DNA from: Candidatus Omnitrophota bacterium | GTDB lineage: Bacteria > Omnitrophota > Gorgyraeia > Zapsychrales > Zapsychraceae | Assembly (NCBI GenBank): GCA_020430005.1 | Contig: JAGQKQ010000109.1 | Span: 1 to 6,158, forward strand | DNA length: 6,158 bases | Direction: 5' to 3' | In this document: positions 1 through 6,105 of the stretch, one piece after another | Layout of the letters: each line of letters starts with the position of its first letter | Position numbering within the stretch: the first letter of the stretch is position 1 | Notes under the pieces: model-generated | What the model saw: the letters and a program-made list of their open reading frames with translations, nothing else | Database searches by the model: none | What the model was told of the DNA's origin: nothing | Program-made: the position numbers and the translations under genes

Positions 1-20
1 CCCCCATTTAAAGAAAGTGA

Positions 21-48
21 TTGTAATTTTTAAAAAAAACGCTAAAAT
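21..48 (+). promoter_or_regulatory. Candidate sigma70-type promoter for rplU
   Basis: A -35-like TTGTAA (21-26, 4 of 6 consensus bases) is followed after 16 bases by a -10-like TAAAAT (43-48, 5 of 6). The surroundings are AT-rich, including an A-run at 32-39. Transcription would begin near 55, giving a leader of roughly 35 nt before rplU. This is the only good promoter-like pair in the first 88 bases and it could drive the whole gene cluster. AT-rich DNA yields such matches by chance, so this is a moderate call. Confidence 0.45.
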
Positions 49-75
49 CTTACTTTACAATATCTAAGAATTTTT

Positions 76-82
76 AGGAGGT
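76..82 (+). promoter_or_regulatory. Strong Shine-Dalgarno site of rplU
   Basis: AGGAGGT lies 6 nt before the ATG at 89. It is a near-perfect match to the anti-Shine-Dalgarno sequence, the best in the window, and fixes the rplU start. Such a site suits a highly expressed ribosomal protein gene. Confidence 0.85.
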
Positions 83-88
83 TAGGAA

Positions 89-400
89 ATGTACGCAGTT
101 ATTCAAATTGGATCATCGCAATTCAAGGTTGCGGAGGGTGACGTTATTCATGCGGATCGCGTGAGCGTGGAAGAAGGCAAGGATATTCAGTGCGATAAAG
201 TTTTGCTTTTTGCCAAGGGAAAAGACGTTCGTGTCGGACAGCCATACTTAAAAGATGTTAAAGTCACGGCTAAAGTTGTTAAACACACCCGCGGTGAAAA
301 AGTGGTTTCGTTTAAATACCGACGCCGCAAAGATTCCGCCCGTAAAATCGGCCACAGAGATGATCTTAGTGAATTAAATATCACCAAGATCGCCGCATAA
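89..400 (+). CDS. rplU: 50S ribosomal protein L21
   Basis: L21 is a structural protein of the large ribosomal subunit that binds 23S rRNA. The 103-residue product is the normal family length. It opens with MYAVIQIGSSQFKVAEGD, matching the family start MYAV.Q.GGKQ..V..GD. It also carries the RGEKV..FKYRRRK segment (about 69-81) and a C-terminal GHR motif followed by LNITKI. Two usually well-kept spots differ: GGKQ reads GSSQ (residues 8-11), and the family GHRQ.YT reads GHRDDLS (88-94). The start is set by the strong AGGAGGT upstream. It heads the cluster and is followed by obgE after 165 bases, with no rpmA in between. The identification is secure; the meaning of the substitutions is unknown. 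Confidence 0.96.
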   Translation: MYAVIQIGSSQFKVAEGDVIHADRVSVEEGKDIQCDKVLLFAKGKDVRVGQPYLKDVKVTAKVVKHTRGEKVVSFKYRRRKDSARKIGHRDDLSELNITKIAA

Positions 401-447
401 CACTGAATGCGTCGGGCTAAGGCCAACGGTTTATATGATGTAACTTT

Positions 448-509
448 GAAGAGGTAAGGACGAAAAAGCCTGAAATTTAATTTTAAGGTTTTTCATCACT
501 TACCTCTTC
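448..509. repeat. Long imperfect inverted repeat (hairpin) between rplU and obgE
   Basis: The arms 448-458 and 499-509 are perfectly complementary over 11 bp (GAAGAGGTAAG and CTTACCTCTTC). Pairing continues inward: 459-460 with 496-497 (A498 bulged), 462-467 with 489-494, 469-471 with 486-488 (G468 bulged) and 473-475 with 482-484. The loop is 476-481. That is about 25 pairs in 62 nt, far more than chance would give. No U-run follows (the next bases are CTGTTTATG), so it is not a classical intrinsic terminator. It could be an mRNA-processing or stability structure, an attenuator, or a small palindromic repeat inserted where rpmA usually lies. A minor 5-bp hairpin (511-515 with 519-523) follows directly. 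Nothing else recognisable lies in 401-565. Confidence 0.75.
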
Positions 510-565
510 CTGTTTATGAAACATATTATCCAGAGAATTATCGCGTATAACCTAAGAAAATTACT

Positions 566-1546
566 ATGACATTTGTTGATGAAGCCAGAATTTTTGTCCA
601 GGCCGGAAACGGTGGAAAAGGCTGTGAAAGCTTTGTGAAAGACCGCGGAATGCGTCATAAACGCCCTGATGGTGGAGACGGGGGTGCCGGTGGCGATATT
701 ATCTTAATTGCTGAACGCGGTGTCCAAACCCTGCTCGATTTTAAGTACCGTCAGCATCATAAAGCCAAAAGCGGCGGACACGGCAGTAGTAAAAGGAAAA
801 AAGGCCGTGGCGGGGAAAACTGTGTTCTCCGTGTTCCTGTTGGGACAGTCGTCAAAGATGCCGACTCTCTCCTCATTATCAAAGATTTAACAGAAGATCA
901 GCAATCCATTGTTGTGGCCAAAGGCGGTAAACCCGGTATCGGTAATGCTGACGGCCGGACCCCCAAGCCGCCGGAACAAGGTCAAGAACGTGCGGTTTTA
1001 TTAGAGCTGAAATTAATTGCTGATGTCGGTCTGGTCGGGTTTCCCAATGCCGGAAAATCGACGCTTATCTCCAGTATTTCCAAAGTTCGTTCGAAAGTGG
1101 CGAACTATCCTTTTACAACCAAACAACCTATTTTGGGATTTGTGGAAAGAGATGAATTTTCCTTTATCATTGCGGATCTCCCAGGAATCATTGAGGGAGC
1201 CCATGAGGGAAAGGGATTGGGTCATCGGTTTTTAAAACATGCCGAACGGACGAAAATTCTGGTGCATGTGATTGATATGGGCGGTACCGAAGAACGGGAT
1301 CCGTTGGAGGATTATGCCAAGATTTGTCATGAGCTGGAAGAGTACAGTGATTTATTGACGTATAAAACAAAAATTATCGTGGCCAATAAAATGGATCTGC
1401 CTGGCGCTGAAGATAATCTAAAAAGATTCCAAAAGAAGTACAAAGATGATATTATTAATATTTCAGCGTTAAATAAAACGGGGCTGGACGAACTGATTGA
1501 CAAAGTCCAGAAAGTACTATGCCAAGAAAATTCCCAAGAAAAATAA
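566..1546 (+). CDS. obgE: GTPase Obg/CgtA, involved in ribosome assembly
   Basis: Obg is an essential GTPase that binds the 50S subunit late in assembly and links ribosome maturation to growth and stress signalling. The 326-residue product has the glycine-rich Obg fold at about 1-155 (FVDEARIFVQAGNGGKGC, then PDGGDGGAGGD). The G domain follows: P-loop GFPNAGKS (158-165), switch I NYPFTT (180-185), DLPG (204-207), NKMD (274-277) and SAL (300-302). There is no C-terminal OCT domain, which is absent in many bacteria. The end of the Obg fold is shortened: after GGKPGIGNADG the usual 20-odd-residue linker is only about 13 residues. The ribosome binding site is weak (TAAGA, 553-557), but the ATG at 566 gives the canonical family start. 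The end overlaps proB by 28 nt. Identification is secure. Confidence 0.97.
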   Translation: MTFVDEARIFVQAGNGGKGCESFVKDRGMRHKRPDGGDGGAGGDIILIAERGVQTLLDFKYRQHHKAKSGGHGSSKRKKGRGGENCVLRVPVGTVVKDADSLLIIKDLTEDQQSIVVAKGGKPGIGNADGRTPKPPEQGQERAVLLELKLIADVGLVGFPNAGKSTLISSISKVRSKVANYPFTTKQPILGFVERDEFSFIIADLPGIIEGAHEGKGLGHRFLKHAERTKILVHVIDMGGTEERDPLEDYAKICHELEEYSDLLTYKTKIIVANKMDLPGAEDNLKRFQKKYKDDIINISALNKTGLDELIDKVQKVLCQENSQEK

Positions 1547-2613
1547 AGCGGGTCGTTATTAAAATCGGATCCAGCGTCATTGCGACCTACAAAATGAAAC
1601 CGAGAATTGCCCAACTACGGCATCTTGTGGAACAGGTCATTTCTGTCCAGAAAAAGGGAGTCGAGGTTGTTATGGTAAGCTCCGGTGCGATTGTCTGGGG
1701 AATGGGAGAAATGTCTTTAAAAAGCCGGCCTTCGGATTTAGCGAATTTACAGGCCTTAGCTGCTGTCGGGCAAACTGTTTTAATGGGCAGATATACGGAG
1801 CTATTTAAGAAAAATAAGGGAAGATGCGCGCAGGTTTTATTAACATGGGATGACTTTGATGACCGCAAACGGTATAACAATGCCAAGAATACTTTTGAAG
1901 CGATGCTGGAAAACGGTATCACGCCGATTGTGAATGAAAATGATACGATATCAACCGACGAAATTAAATTCGGCGATAATGATAAACTATCCGCTTTAGT
2001 AGCCAGTTCCATTGGGGCTGATTTATTATTGATCCTTTCGGATGTGGAAGGTCTTTACGATACCAACAGCAAAGACAAAAAACTTTTTCAGGAAATTAAA
2101 GAAATTACAAAAGAAATTGAGGGGCTGGCGTCCGGCACAAACAAGGCGAAAAAGAATATGTCGAAAGGTGGAATGATCGGCAAACTTGAAGCGGTTAAAG
2201 TGGCCACACATGCTAAGGTCCCTTGTGTGATTGCTCATGGTGAGGTGAAGGATGTGCTTTTGCGTGTTTTATCCGGCGAACGCATCGGAACGTTTTTTAT
2301 GGAACGGGAAGAAAAACTCATCGCCAAAAAACACTGGATTTCCTTTGGGGCCAAACCAAAAGGTGTCTTAACGATTGATGATGGCGCTAAAAAGGCGCTG
2401 TTGGAGGGCGGCAAAAGTTTGCTGTTGCCCGGTGTAACAGTCTGGGAAGGGCACTTTAAAAAAGAGGATATCGTTATTGTTCAGGATCAACAGAAGCACG
2501 AAATTGCCCGGGGTATCATCAATTATTCAAGCACAGAACTGAATAAAATTGAAGATCGTAAAGGAAAGACCGAAGCCATTCACCGGGATGACCTTGTGTT
2601 AAACAAGCGATAG
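1519..2613 (+). CDS. proB: Glutamate 5-kinase (proline biosynthesis, step 1)
   Basis: ProB phosphorylates L-glutamate with ATP to gamma-glutamyl phosphate, the committed step of proline synthesis in the cytoplasm. The 364-residue product has the usual two-domain form. An amino-acid-kinase domain (about 10-260) carries KIGSS (15-19), VSSGAI (53-58), ITPIVNENDT (134-143), FGDND (151-155), LSDVEGLYD (173-181) and GGM..K (217-222). A C-terminal PUA domain (about 278-360) carries KGVLTIDDGAKKAL, GKSLLLPGV and ARGIINYSS. The usual GTGGM reads SKGGM here. The ATG at 1519 lies inside the last codons of obgE in another frame. No ATG, GTG or TTG occurs in frame between it and the conserved VVIKIGSS, so the overlap is real. 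The overlap implies coupled translation with obgE. In many bacteria proline feedback acts on this enzyme. Confidence 0.96.
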   Translation: MPRKFPRKIKRVVIKIGSSVIATYKMKPRIAQLRHLVEQVISVQKKGVEVVMVSSGAIVWGMGEMSLKSRPSDLANLQALAAVGQTVLMGRYTELFKKNKGRCAQVLLTWDDFDDRKRYNNAKNTFEAMLENGITPIVNENDTISTDEIKFGDNDKLSALVASSIGADLLLILSDVEGLYDTNSKDKKLFQEIKEITKEIEGLASGTNKAKKNMSKGGMIGKLEAVKVATHAKVPCVIAHGEVKDVLLRVLSGERIGTFFMEREEKLIAKKHWISFGAKPKGVLTIDDGAKKALLEGGKSLLLPGVTVWEGHFKKEDIVIVQDQQKHEIARGIINYSSTELNKIEDRKGKTEAIHRDDLVLNKR

Positions 2614-2622
2614 GATTGCGTA

Positions 2623-2651
2623 TTGACTTTTTTCAGCCTTTCCGTTACATT
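2623..2651 (+). promoter_or_regulatory. Candidate internal promoter upstream of proA
   Basis: TTGACT (2623-2628, 5 of 6 bases of the -35 consensus) is followed after 17 bases by TACATT (2646-2651, 4 of 6 of the -10). It lies in the 69-nt gap between the proB stop and the proA start and is followed by the AT-rich stretch before the ATG. It could give proA and the genes after it transcription of their own. The -35 match and spacing are good, but the -10 is imperfect. Confidence 0.45.
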
Positions 2652-2682
2652 CAAATAATAAATTTATATATTAAGGTTTATC

Positions 2683-3939
2683 ATGTCTAAAAAATCTACA
2701 GTTTTGTCTGTCGCTAAGAAAGCCAAAGCGGCTGCCGGAGAAATGGCCCTTTTACCGACATCGGTGAAGAATGCCGTTTTGCGCAAAATCGCCAAAGATA
2801 TTGTGGCGAAAGCTGATTATCTGATCAAAGAAAATCAGAAAGATTTAAAAGCGGCCGAACAACAAAATTATTCCAAAGCTTTGGTTGACCGTTTGGTTCT
2901 TAATGACAAACGGATTAAGGGAATGGCGCAATGCCTGCTGGATACGGTAAAGATCAAAGATCCGGTGGGGGTTGTTATGCAAACCTTCAAACGGCCGAAT
3001 GGTTTGGTTATCGAGAAAGTACGCACACCGATCGGACTGATCGGGATTATCTACGAATCCCGTCCGAATGTTACTAGTGATTGTATTGGATTATGTTTAA
3101 AGTCCGGCAACGCTGTTATTCTTAAAGGTGGTAAAGAAGCGCTTTATTCAAACCAGGCCATCTTTAAAGTTGTGCAGGATGCCTTAAAAGGAACCAAGGT
3201 TCCAACAGATGCCATTCAGCTCATTGCCTCTACCGACCGGGCCGCGGTTAATGAATTGCTTAAATTGGACCAGTACGTGGATTTGATTGTTCCTCGCGGG
3301 GGAGAAGGGCTGATCCGTTTTGTGGCGGAAAACTCGTTGATTCCGGTTGTGAAGCATTATAAAGGAATATGCCATACGTATGTCAGCAGTAACGCGAATT
3401 TAAAAATGGCGCATGATATTTGTTTTAATGCAAAGGTTCAACGGCCGGGTGTTTGTAATGCCATGGAGACCATGTTAGTTCATAAAAAAGTCGCAAAAGA
3501 ATTTTTACCCAAAATGGCGGAATCATTAATACAGGCGGGTGTAGAATTGCGCGGTTGCGACCAGACACAAAAAATTTTGAAAGATATTAAAAAAGCTAAT
3601 GAAAGTGATTGGTTTGAAGAATATCTTGATTTGATTTTGTCCGTTAAGATTGTGAATGATACGAAAGAAGCGATTGATCATATTAATCATTACGGGTCTC
3701 ATCATAGTGATGCGATTGTAACCGATAATAAAAAAGAAGCCGATCAATTTTTAAAATCGGTGGATTCGGCGACGGTGTATGTCAACGCGTCAACACGGTT
3801 CACGGATGGGTATGAATTCGGTTTTGGGGCAGAGGTTGGCATTAGTACGGATAAATTGCACGCGCGTGGGCCAATGGCGTTGGAAGAATTGACAACATAT
3901 AAGTACCTTATTCACGGTAAGGGACAAATACGGAACTAG
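2683..3939 (+). CDS. proA: Gamma-glutamyl phosphate reductase (proline biosynthesis, step 2)
   Basis: ProA reduces gamma-glutamyl phosphate with NADPH to glutamate-5-semialdehyde, which cyclises and goes on to proline through ProC (not in this window). The 418-residue length is typical. Visible motifs are the aldehyde-dehydrogenase-type segment IYESRPNVT (123-131), SGNAVILKGGKEA (141-153), VPRGGEGLI (203-211), the catalytic cysteine C258 in QRPGVCNAMET, and the C-terminal signature NASTRFTDGYEFGFGAEVGIST (368-389) followed by KLHARGPM. The protein ends GKGQIRN, close to the natural family end, so it is not truncated. The start at 2683 has TAAGGT just upstream and the usual N-terminal helix. 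It follows proB by 69 nt, the common proBA pairing. The stop codon TAG overlaps the first heptamer of the following palindromic array. Confidence 0.97.
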   Translation: MSKKSTVLSVAKKAKAAAGEMALLPTSVKNAVLRKIAKDIVAKADYLIKENQKDLKAAEQQNYSKALVDRLVLNDKRIKGMAQCLLDTVKIKDPVGVVMQTFKRPNGLVIEKVRTPIGLIGIIYESRPNVTSDCIGLCLKSGNAVILKGGKEALYSNQAIFKVVQDALKGTKVPTDAIQLIASTDRAAVNELLKLDQYVDLIVPRGGEGLIRFVAENSLIPVVKHYKGICHTYVSSNANLKMAHDICFNAKVQRPGVCNAMETMLVHKKVAKEFLPKMAESLIQAGVELRGCDQTQKILKDIKKANESDWFEEYLDLILSVKIVNDTKEAIDHINHYGSHHSDAIVTDNKKEADQFLKSVDSATVYVNASTRFTDGYEFGFGAEVGISTDKLHARGPMALEELTTYKYLIHGKGQIRN

Positions 3940-4000
3940 ATGCTCGATACTGGATGCTTGATGCTTGATTCTAGTATCGAGTATCCAGTATCAAGTATCT
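3938..4000. repeat. Palindromic array of nine 7-bp repeats between proA and nadD
   Basis: Nine heptamers run without a break and in phase. Four read NGATRCT (3938, 3945, 3952, 3959), with first base A, C, G, T. One is TGATTCT (3966). Four of the complementary form AGTATCN follow (3973, 3980, 3987, 3994), ending in G, C, A, T. The outer arms pair over 28 bp (3938-3965 with 3973-4000), leaving one heptamer as the loop. There are 23 Watson-Crick pairs, four G-U pairs in + strand RNA (3942/3996, 3956/3982, 3959/3979, 3963/3975) and one mismatch (3945/3993). The first two bases belong to the proA stop codon, and nadD starts 17 nt after the array. No U-tract follows, so a classical terminator is unlikely. 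Heptamer repeats are known between genes in some bacteria, such as the STRR repeats of cyanobacteria; whether this is a related or lineage-specific class is unknown. Confidence 0.9.
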
Positions 4001-4016
4001 TCAAAATAAGGAATGC

Positions 4017-4592
4017 ATGAAGCGAATCGGAATTCTCGGAGGCACATTTAATCCGCTGCATATCGGACATTTAGCAATCGCTCAGGCTGCCTACGAAAAA
4101 CTTAAGCTGGAGAAGGTCATTTTTGTTCCGGCTAATGTGCCGCCGCATAAACGGCCGGGTAGTATTATTCCGTGTAAACAACGTTTTGAAATGGTACGCC
4201 TTATTACCGATGATAATCCGCGGTTCGAGGTTTCCGATTTTGAAGTCAAGCGTCCGGGAAAATCGTACACTATTGATACCGTAAAACATTTTGAGAAGAG
4301 GTATGGTGGAAAAGCTCAATTGTTTTTTATTTTAGGGGAAGACAGCGCCGGGTATCTTCATGAGTGGAAAAATATTAAGGAGCTGCTTAAGTTAGTAACG
4401 TTTGTGGCGGTGAATAGAGCCGGTTGCGAGCCTGTAAAGGCCAAGGTTCCTGTTCGTTTATTGGCTATGCCCGCTTTGGAGATTTCTTCCTCGGAAATCC
4501 GCCGGCGCATTGCGCAAAAAAAATCGGTCCGCTATATCGTTCCGGAAAATGTTTTAAAGTATATTAAGAAGAAAAAATTGTATAAATCATAA
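4017..4592 (+). CDS. nadD: Nicotinate mononucleotide adenylyltransferase (NAD synthesis)
   Basis: NadD joins ATP and nicotinate mononucleotide to give nicotinate adenine dinucleotide and pyrophosphate, the penultimate step of NAD synthesis. The 191-residue product is of normal length. It shows the nucleotidyltransferase signature GGTFNPLHIGH (8-18) with the HxGH-type motif, PANVPPHK (38-45), SYTIDTV (83-89), FILGEDS (104-110) followed by LHEW, and the second nucleotide-binding motif ISSSEIRRRI (156-165). The family ending SVRYIVPENVLKYI is also present. The ATG at 4017 is preceded by AAGGA (4008-4012). It starts 17 nt after the heptamer palindrome. In many bacteria nadD is followed by rsfS; here a hexose-phosphate mutase gene follows instead. 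Identification is secure. Confidence 0.96.
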   Translation: MKRIGILGGTFNPLHIGHLAIAQAAYEKLKLEKVIFVPANVPPHKRPGSIIPCKQRFEMVRLITDDNPRFEVSDFEVKRPGKSYTIDTVKHFEKRYGGKAQLFFILGEDSAGYLHEWKNIKELLKLVTFVAVNRAGCEPVKAKVPVRLLAMPALEISSSEIRRRIAQKKSVRYIVPENVLKYIKKKKLYKS

Positions 4593-4601
4593 ATATCCAA
4601 A

Positions 4602-4620
4602 GCTAGCGGGATACTAGCGG
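4602..4620. repeat. Small direct and inverted repeat in the nadD-mutase gap
   Basis: CTAGCGG occurs twice (4603-4609 and 4614-4620), and GCTAG (4602-4606) can pair with CTAGC (4614-4618) as a 5-bp stem with a 7-nt loop. The segment also contains one GGATACT (4609-4615), the unit of the proA-nadD array. It is short and could be chance. No U-run follows, and the next gene's ribosome binding site lies 10 nt on. Confidence 0.35.
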
Positions 4621-4629
4621 TAAAGTTGT

Positions 4630-4635
4630 AAGGAG
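4630..4635 (+). promoter_or_regulatory. Shine-Dalgarno site of the hexose-phosphate mutase gene
   Basis: AAGGAG lies 5 nt before the ATG at 4641. It is a strong match at good spacing and sets the start of the downstream gene. The other intergenic starts, apart from rplU, have weaker sites. Confidence 0.75.
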
Positions 4636-4640
4636 ATCTC

Positions 4641-6065
4641 ATGGCAAAGAAACAAAAAAAAGAAATTGAATTCGGCACAGACGGATGGCGAGGTGTGATA
4701 TCGGATAATTTTACGTACAAGAATGTCGCAATTGTCGCCCAGGCTTTGTGTGAATGGATTAAGAAAGACGCGAAAATTAAAAAGGGTCAGAAAAAAGTCG
4801 TGGCCGTCGGTTACGACGCGCGCTTTTTATCCAGAGAATACGCGGAAATCGTCTCTTCCGTTTTAGCGAAAAATAATATTGGTGTTTTTCTGTCAAAAGA
4901 TATTATCCCGACACCGGCGTTAAGTTATGGTGTTGTTGATCTCAAAGGTGTGTGCGGCGTCATGATTACGGCCAGCCATAATCCGGCTAAATTTAACGGT
5001 GTTAAAATTAAAACAGCCGAAGGTGGGGGCGCCGGAAAAGATATTACAGATAAAGTGGAAAAATATCTGCATAAAACCCCAGTGAAGACGATGGATTATC
5101 TGGATGCGGTGGACGCTAAGAAAATTATCCTGCACGATTTTAAGAAATCCTACTTTAAATTTATGCGCAATTATCTTGATCTGCCCAAGCTTAAATCTTC
5201 CAAGTTTAAAATTATTCAAGATGTTATGCACGGCAGCGGTGGAACAGTTTTGAAAGATGTATTAAACGATACATCGTTAGACATTCATTTAATGCGTGAA
5301 GATGTGAATCCGTCTTTTGAAGGTGTGAAGCCCGAACCGATTGAAGATTATGTTCCTGAAATTCTGCAGCGCGTTAAAAAAGAAAAATTTGATATTGGTC
5401 TTATTCTTGATGGTGATGCCGACCGTATTGCGGCGGTGGATTCTAATGGGGAATATATTAATCCGCAGCGTATTCTGGCTCTGTTAACAGTTCACCTGGT
5501 GCGTAATCGCGGGCGTAGCGGCGGTGTTGTTATCACCACGTGTGGATCGATGATTATGAAACACATTTCCGATAAGTTAGGCTTAAAGCTTTACGAAACG
5601 CCGGTCGGTTTTAAATATATTTCCGACTTGATGGTGAATGAACGGATCGTTGCCGGTGGAGAAGAAGCCGGTGGCATGGGTGTTCAGGATTATATCCCGG
5701 AACGCGACGGAACATTGGCCGGACTATTGTTGGTTGAAATGATGGTTTATCAAAATAAAAACATCAAACAGATTTTAGATGAAATGGAAAAGGAATTCGG
5801 TCGTTATTACTATACGCGCTCGGATTTGGATTTGCGTGGACGAAAATTTGATAAAGCCAAGATCGCGAAGATCGATAAGCTTTTAGACGAAAAGGTTGTT
5901 AAAGTGCAGACCGAGGATGGCGTTAAACTGATTTGTGAAGATGAAAGCTGGCTGATGCTGCGTCCATCCGGAACCGAACCGTTAGTTCGCGCTTATTCCG
6001 AAGCCAAATCATTGAAAAAAGCCAAGGAGCTTCTCAAAGTAGGCGAATCCCTGTTGGAAAAATAA
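4641..6065 (+). CDS. Phosphoglucomutase/phosphomannomutase-family protein
   Basis: Members of the alpha-D-phosphohexomutase superfamily move a phosphate between C1 and C6 of hexose phosphates by way of a phosphoserine, feeding glycogen, cell-wall or surface-sugar synthesis. The 474-residue product has all four domain signatures: FGTDGWRG (11-18), the active-site TASHNP (110-115, phosphoserine S112), the metal-binding DGDADR (257-262), the sugar-specificity loop GEEAGG (340-345), and the phosphate-binding RPSGTEP (441-447). The loop differs from GlmM (GEQSGH), from the classical bifunctional PMM/PGM (GEMSGH) and from the common GEESGG, since the Ser is Ala here. FGTDGWRG with a GEE.GG loop fits a broad phosphoglucomutase-like subgroup of about 470 residues. 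The exact substrate cannot be read from the sequence, so no symbol is given. The start is fixed by AAGGAG upstream, 48 nt after nadD. Confidence 0.9.
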   Translation: MAKKQKKEIEFGTDGWRGVISDNFTYKNVAIVAQALCEWIKKDAKIKKGQKKVVAVGYDARFLSREYAEIVSSVLAKNNIGVFLSKDIIPTPALSYGVVDLKGVCGVMITASHNPAKFNGVKIKTAEGGGAGKDITDKVEKYLHKTPVKTMDYLDAVDAKKIILHDFKKSYFKFMRNYLDLPKLKSSKFKIIQDVMHGSGGTVLKDVLNDTSLDIHLMREDVNPSFEGVKPEPIEDYVPEILQRVKKEKFDIGLILDGDADRIAAVDSNGEYINPQRILALLTVHLVRNRGRSGGVVITTCGSMIMKHISDKLGLKLYETPVGFKYISDLMVNERIVAGGEEAGGMGVQDYIPERDGTLAGLLLVEMMVYQNKNIKQILDEMEKEFGRYYYTRSDLDLRGRKFDKAKIAKIDKLLDEKVVKVQTEDGVKLICEDESWLMLRPSGTEPLVRAYSEAKSLKKAKELLKVGESLLEK

Positions 6066-6105
6066 TTTACCTAGAGATTGGGTTCTATGAATTTAGGAAA
6101 CTGAA

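Noticed and set aside
2..67. Tail of an upstream gene at the left edge
   Set aside because: One frame is open to a stop at 65-67, but the peptide is low-complexity, Lys- and Ile-rich, and overlaps the likely promoter; nothing supports coding.
410..428. Small hairpin after rplU (CGTCGG with CCAACG)
   Set aside because: Only five pairs with an internal mismatch and no U-run, so it is too weak to call a terminator.
523..551. Promoter for obgE using TATTAT or TATAAC as the -10
   Set aside because: No acceptable -35 hexamer lies 16-18 bases upstream of either; both are expected by chance in AT-rich DNA.
1587..2012. Open frame of 141 codons on the - strand
   Set aside because: It lies wholly opposite proB, whose motifs are all intact. 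The translation shows no recognisable domain, and it is best explained as an antisense shadow of proB codon usage.
3938..4000. CRISPR array interpretation of the 7-bp repeats
   Set aside because: The units are 7 bp, directly adjacent with no spacers, and half are inverted. No cas genes are present.
3938..4012. Rho-independent terminator after proA
   Set aside because: The stem is very long, AT-rich at intervals and not followed by a U-tract. The nadD ribosome binding site begins 8 nt later.
4920..5231. Open frame of 103 codons on the - strand
   Set aside because: It is opposite the mutase gene, overlaps its active-site region, and its product resembles no family I recognise.
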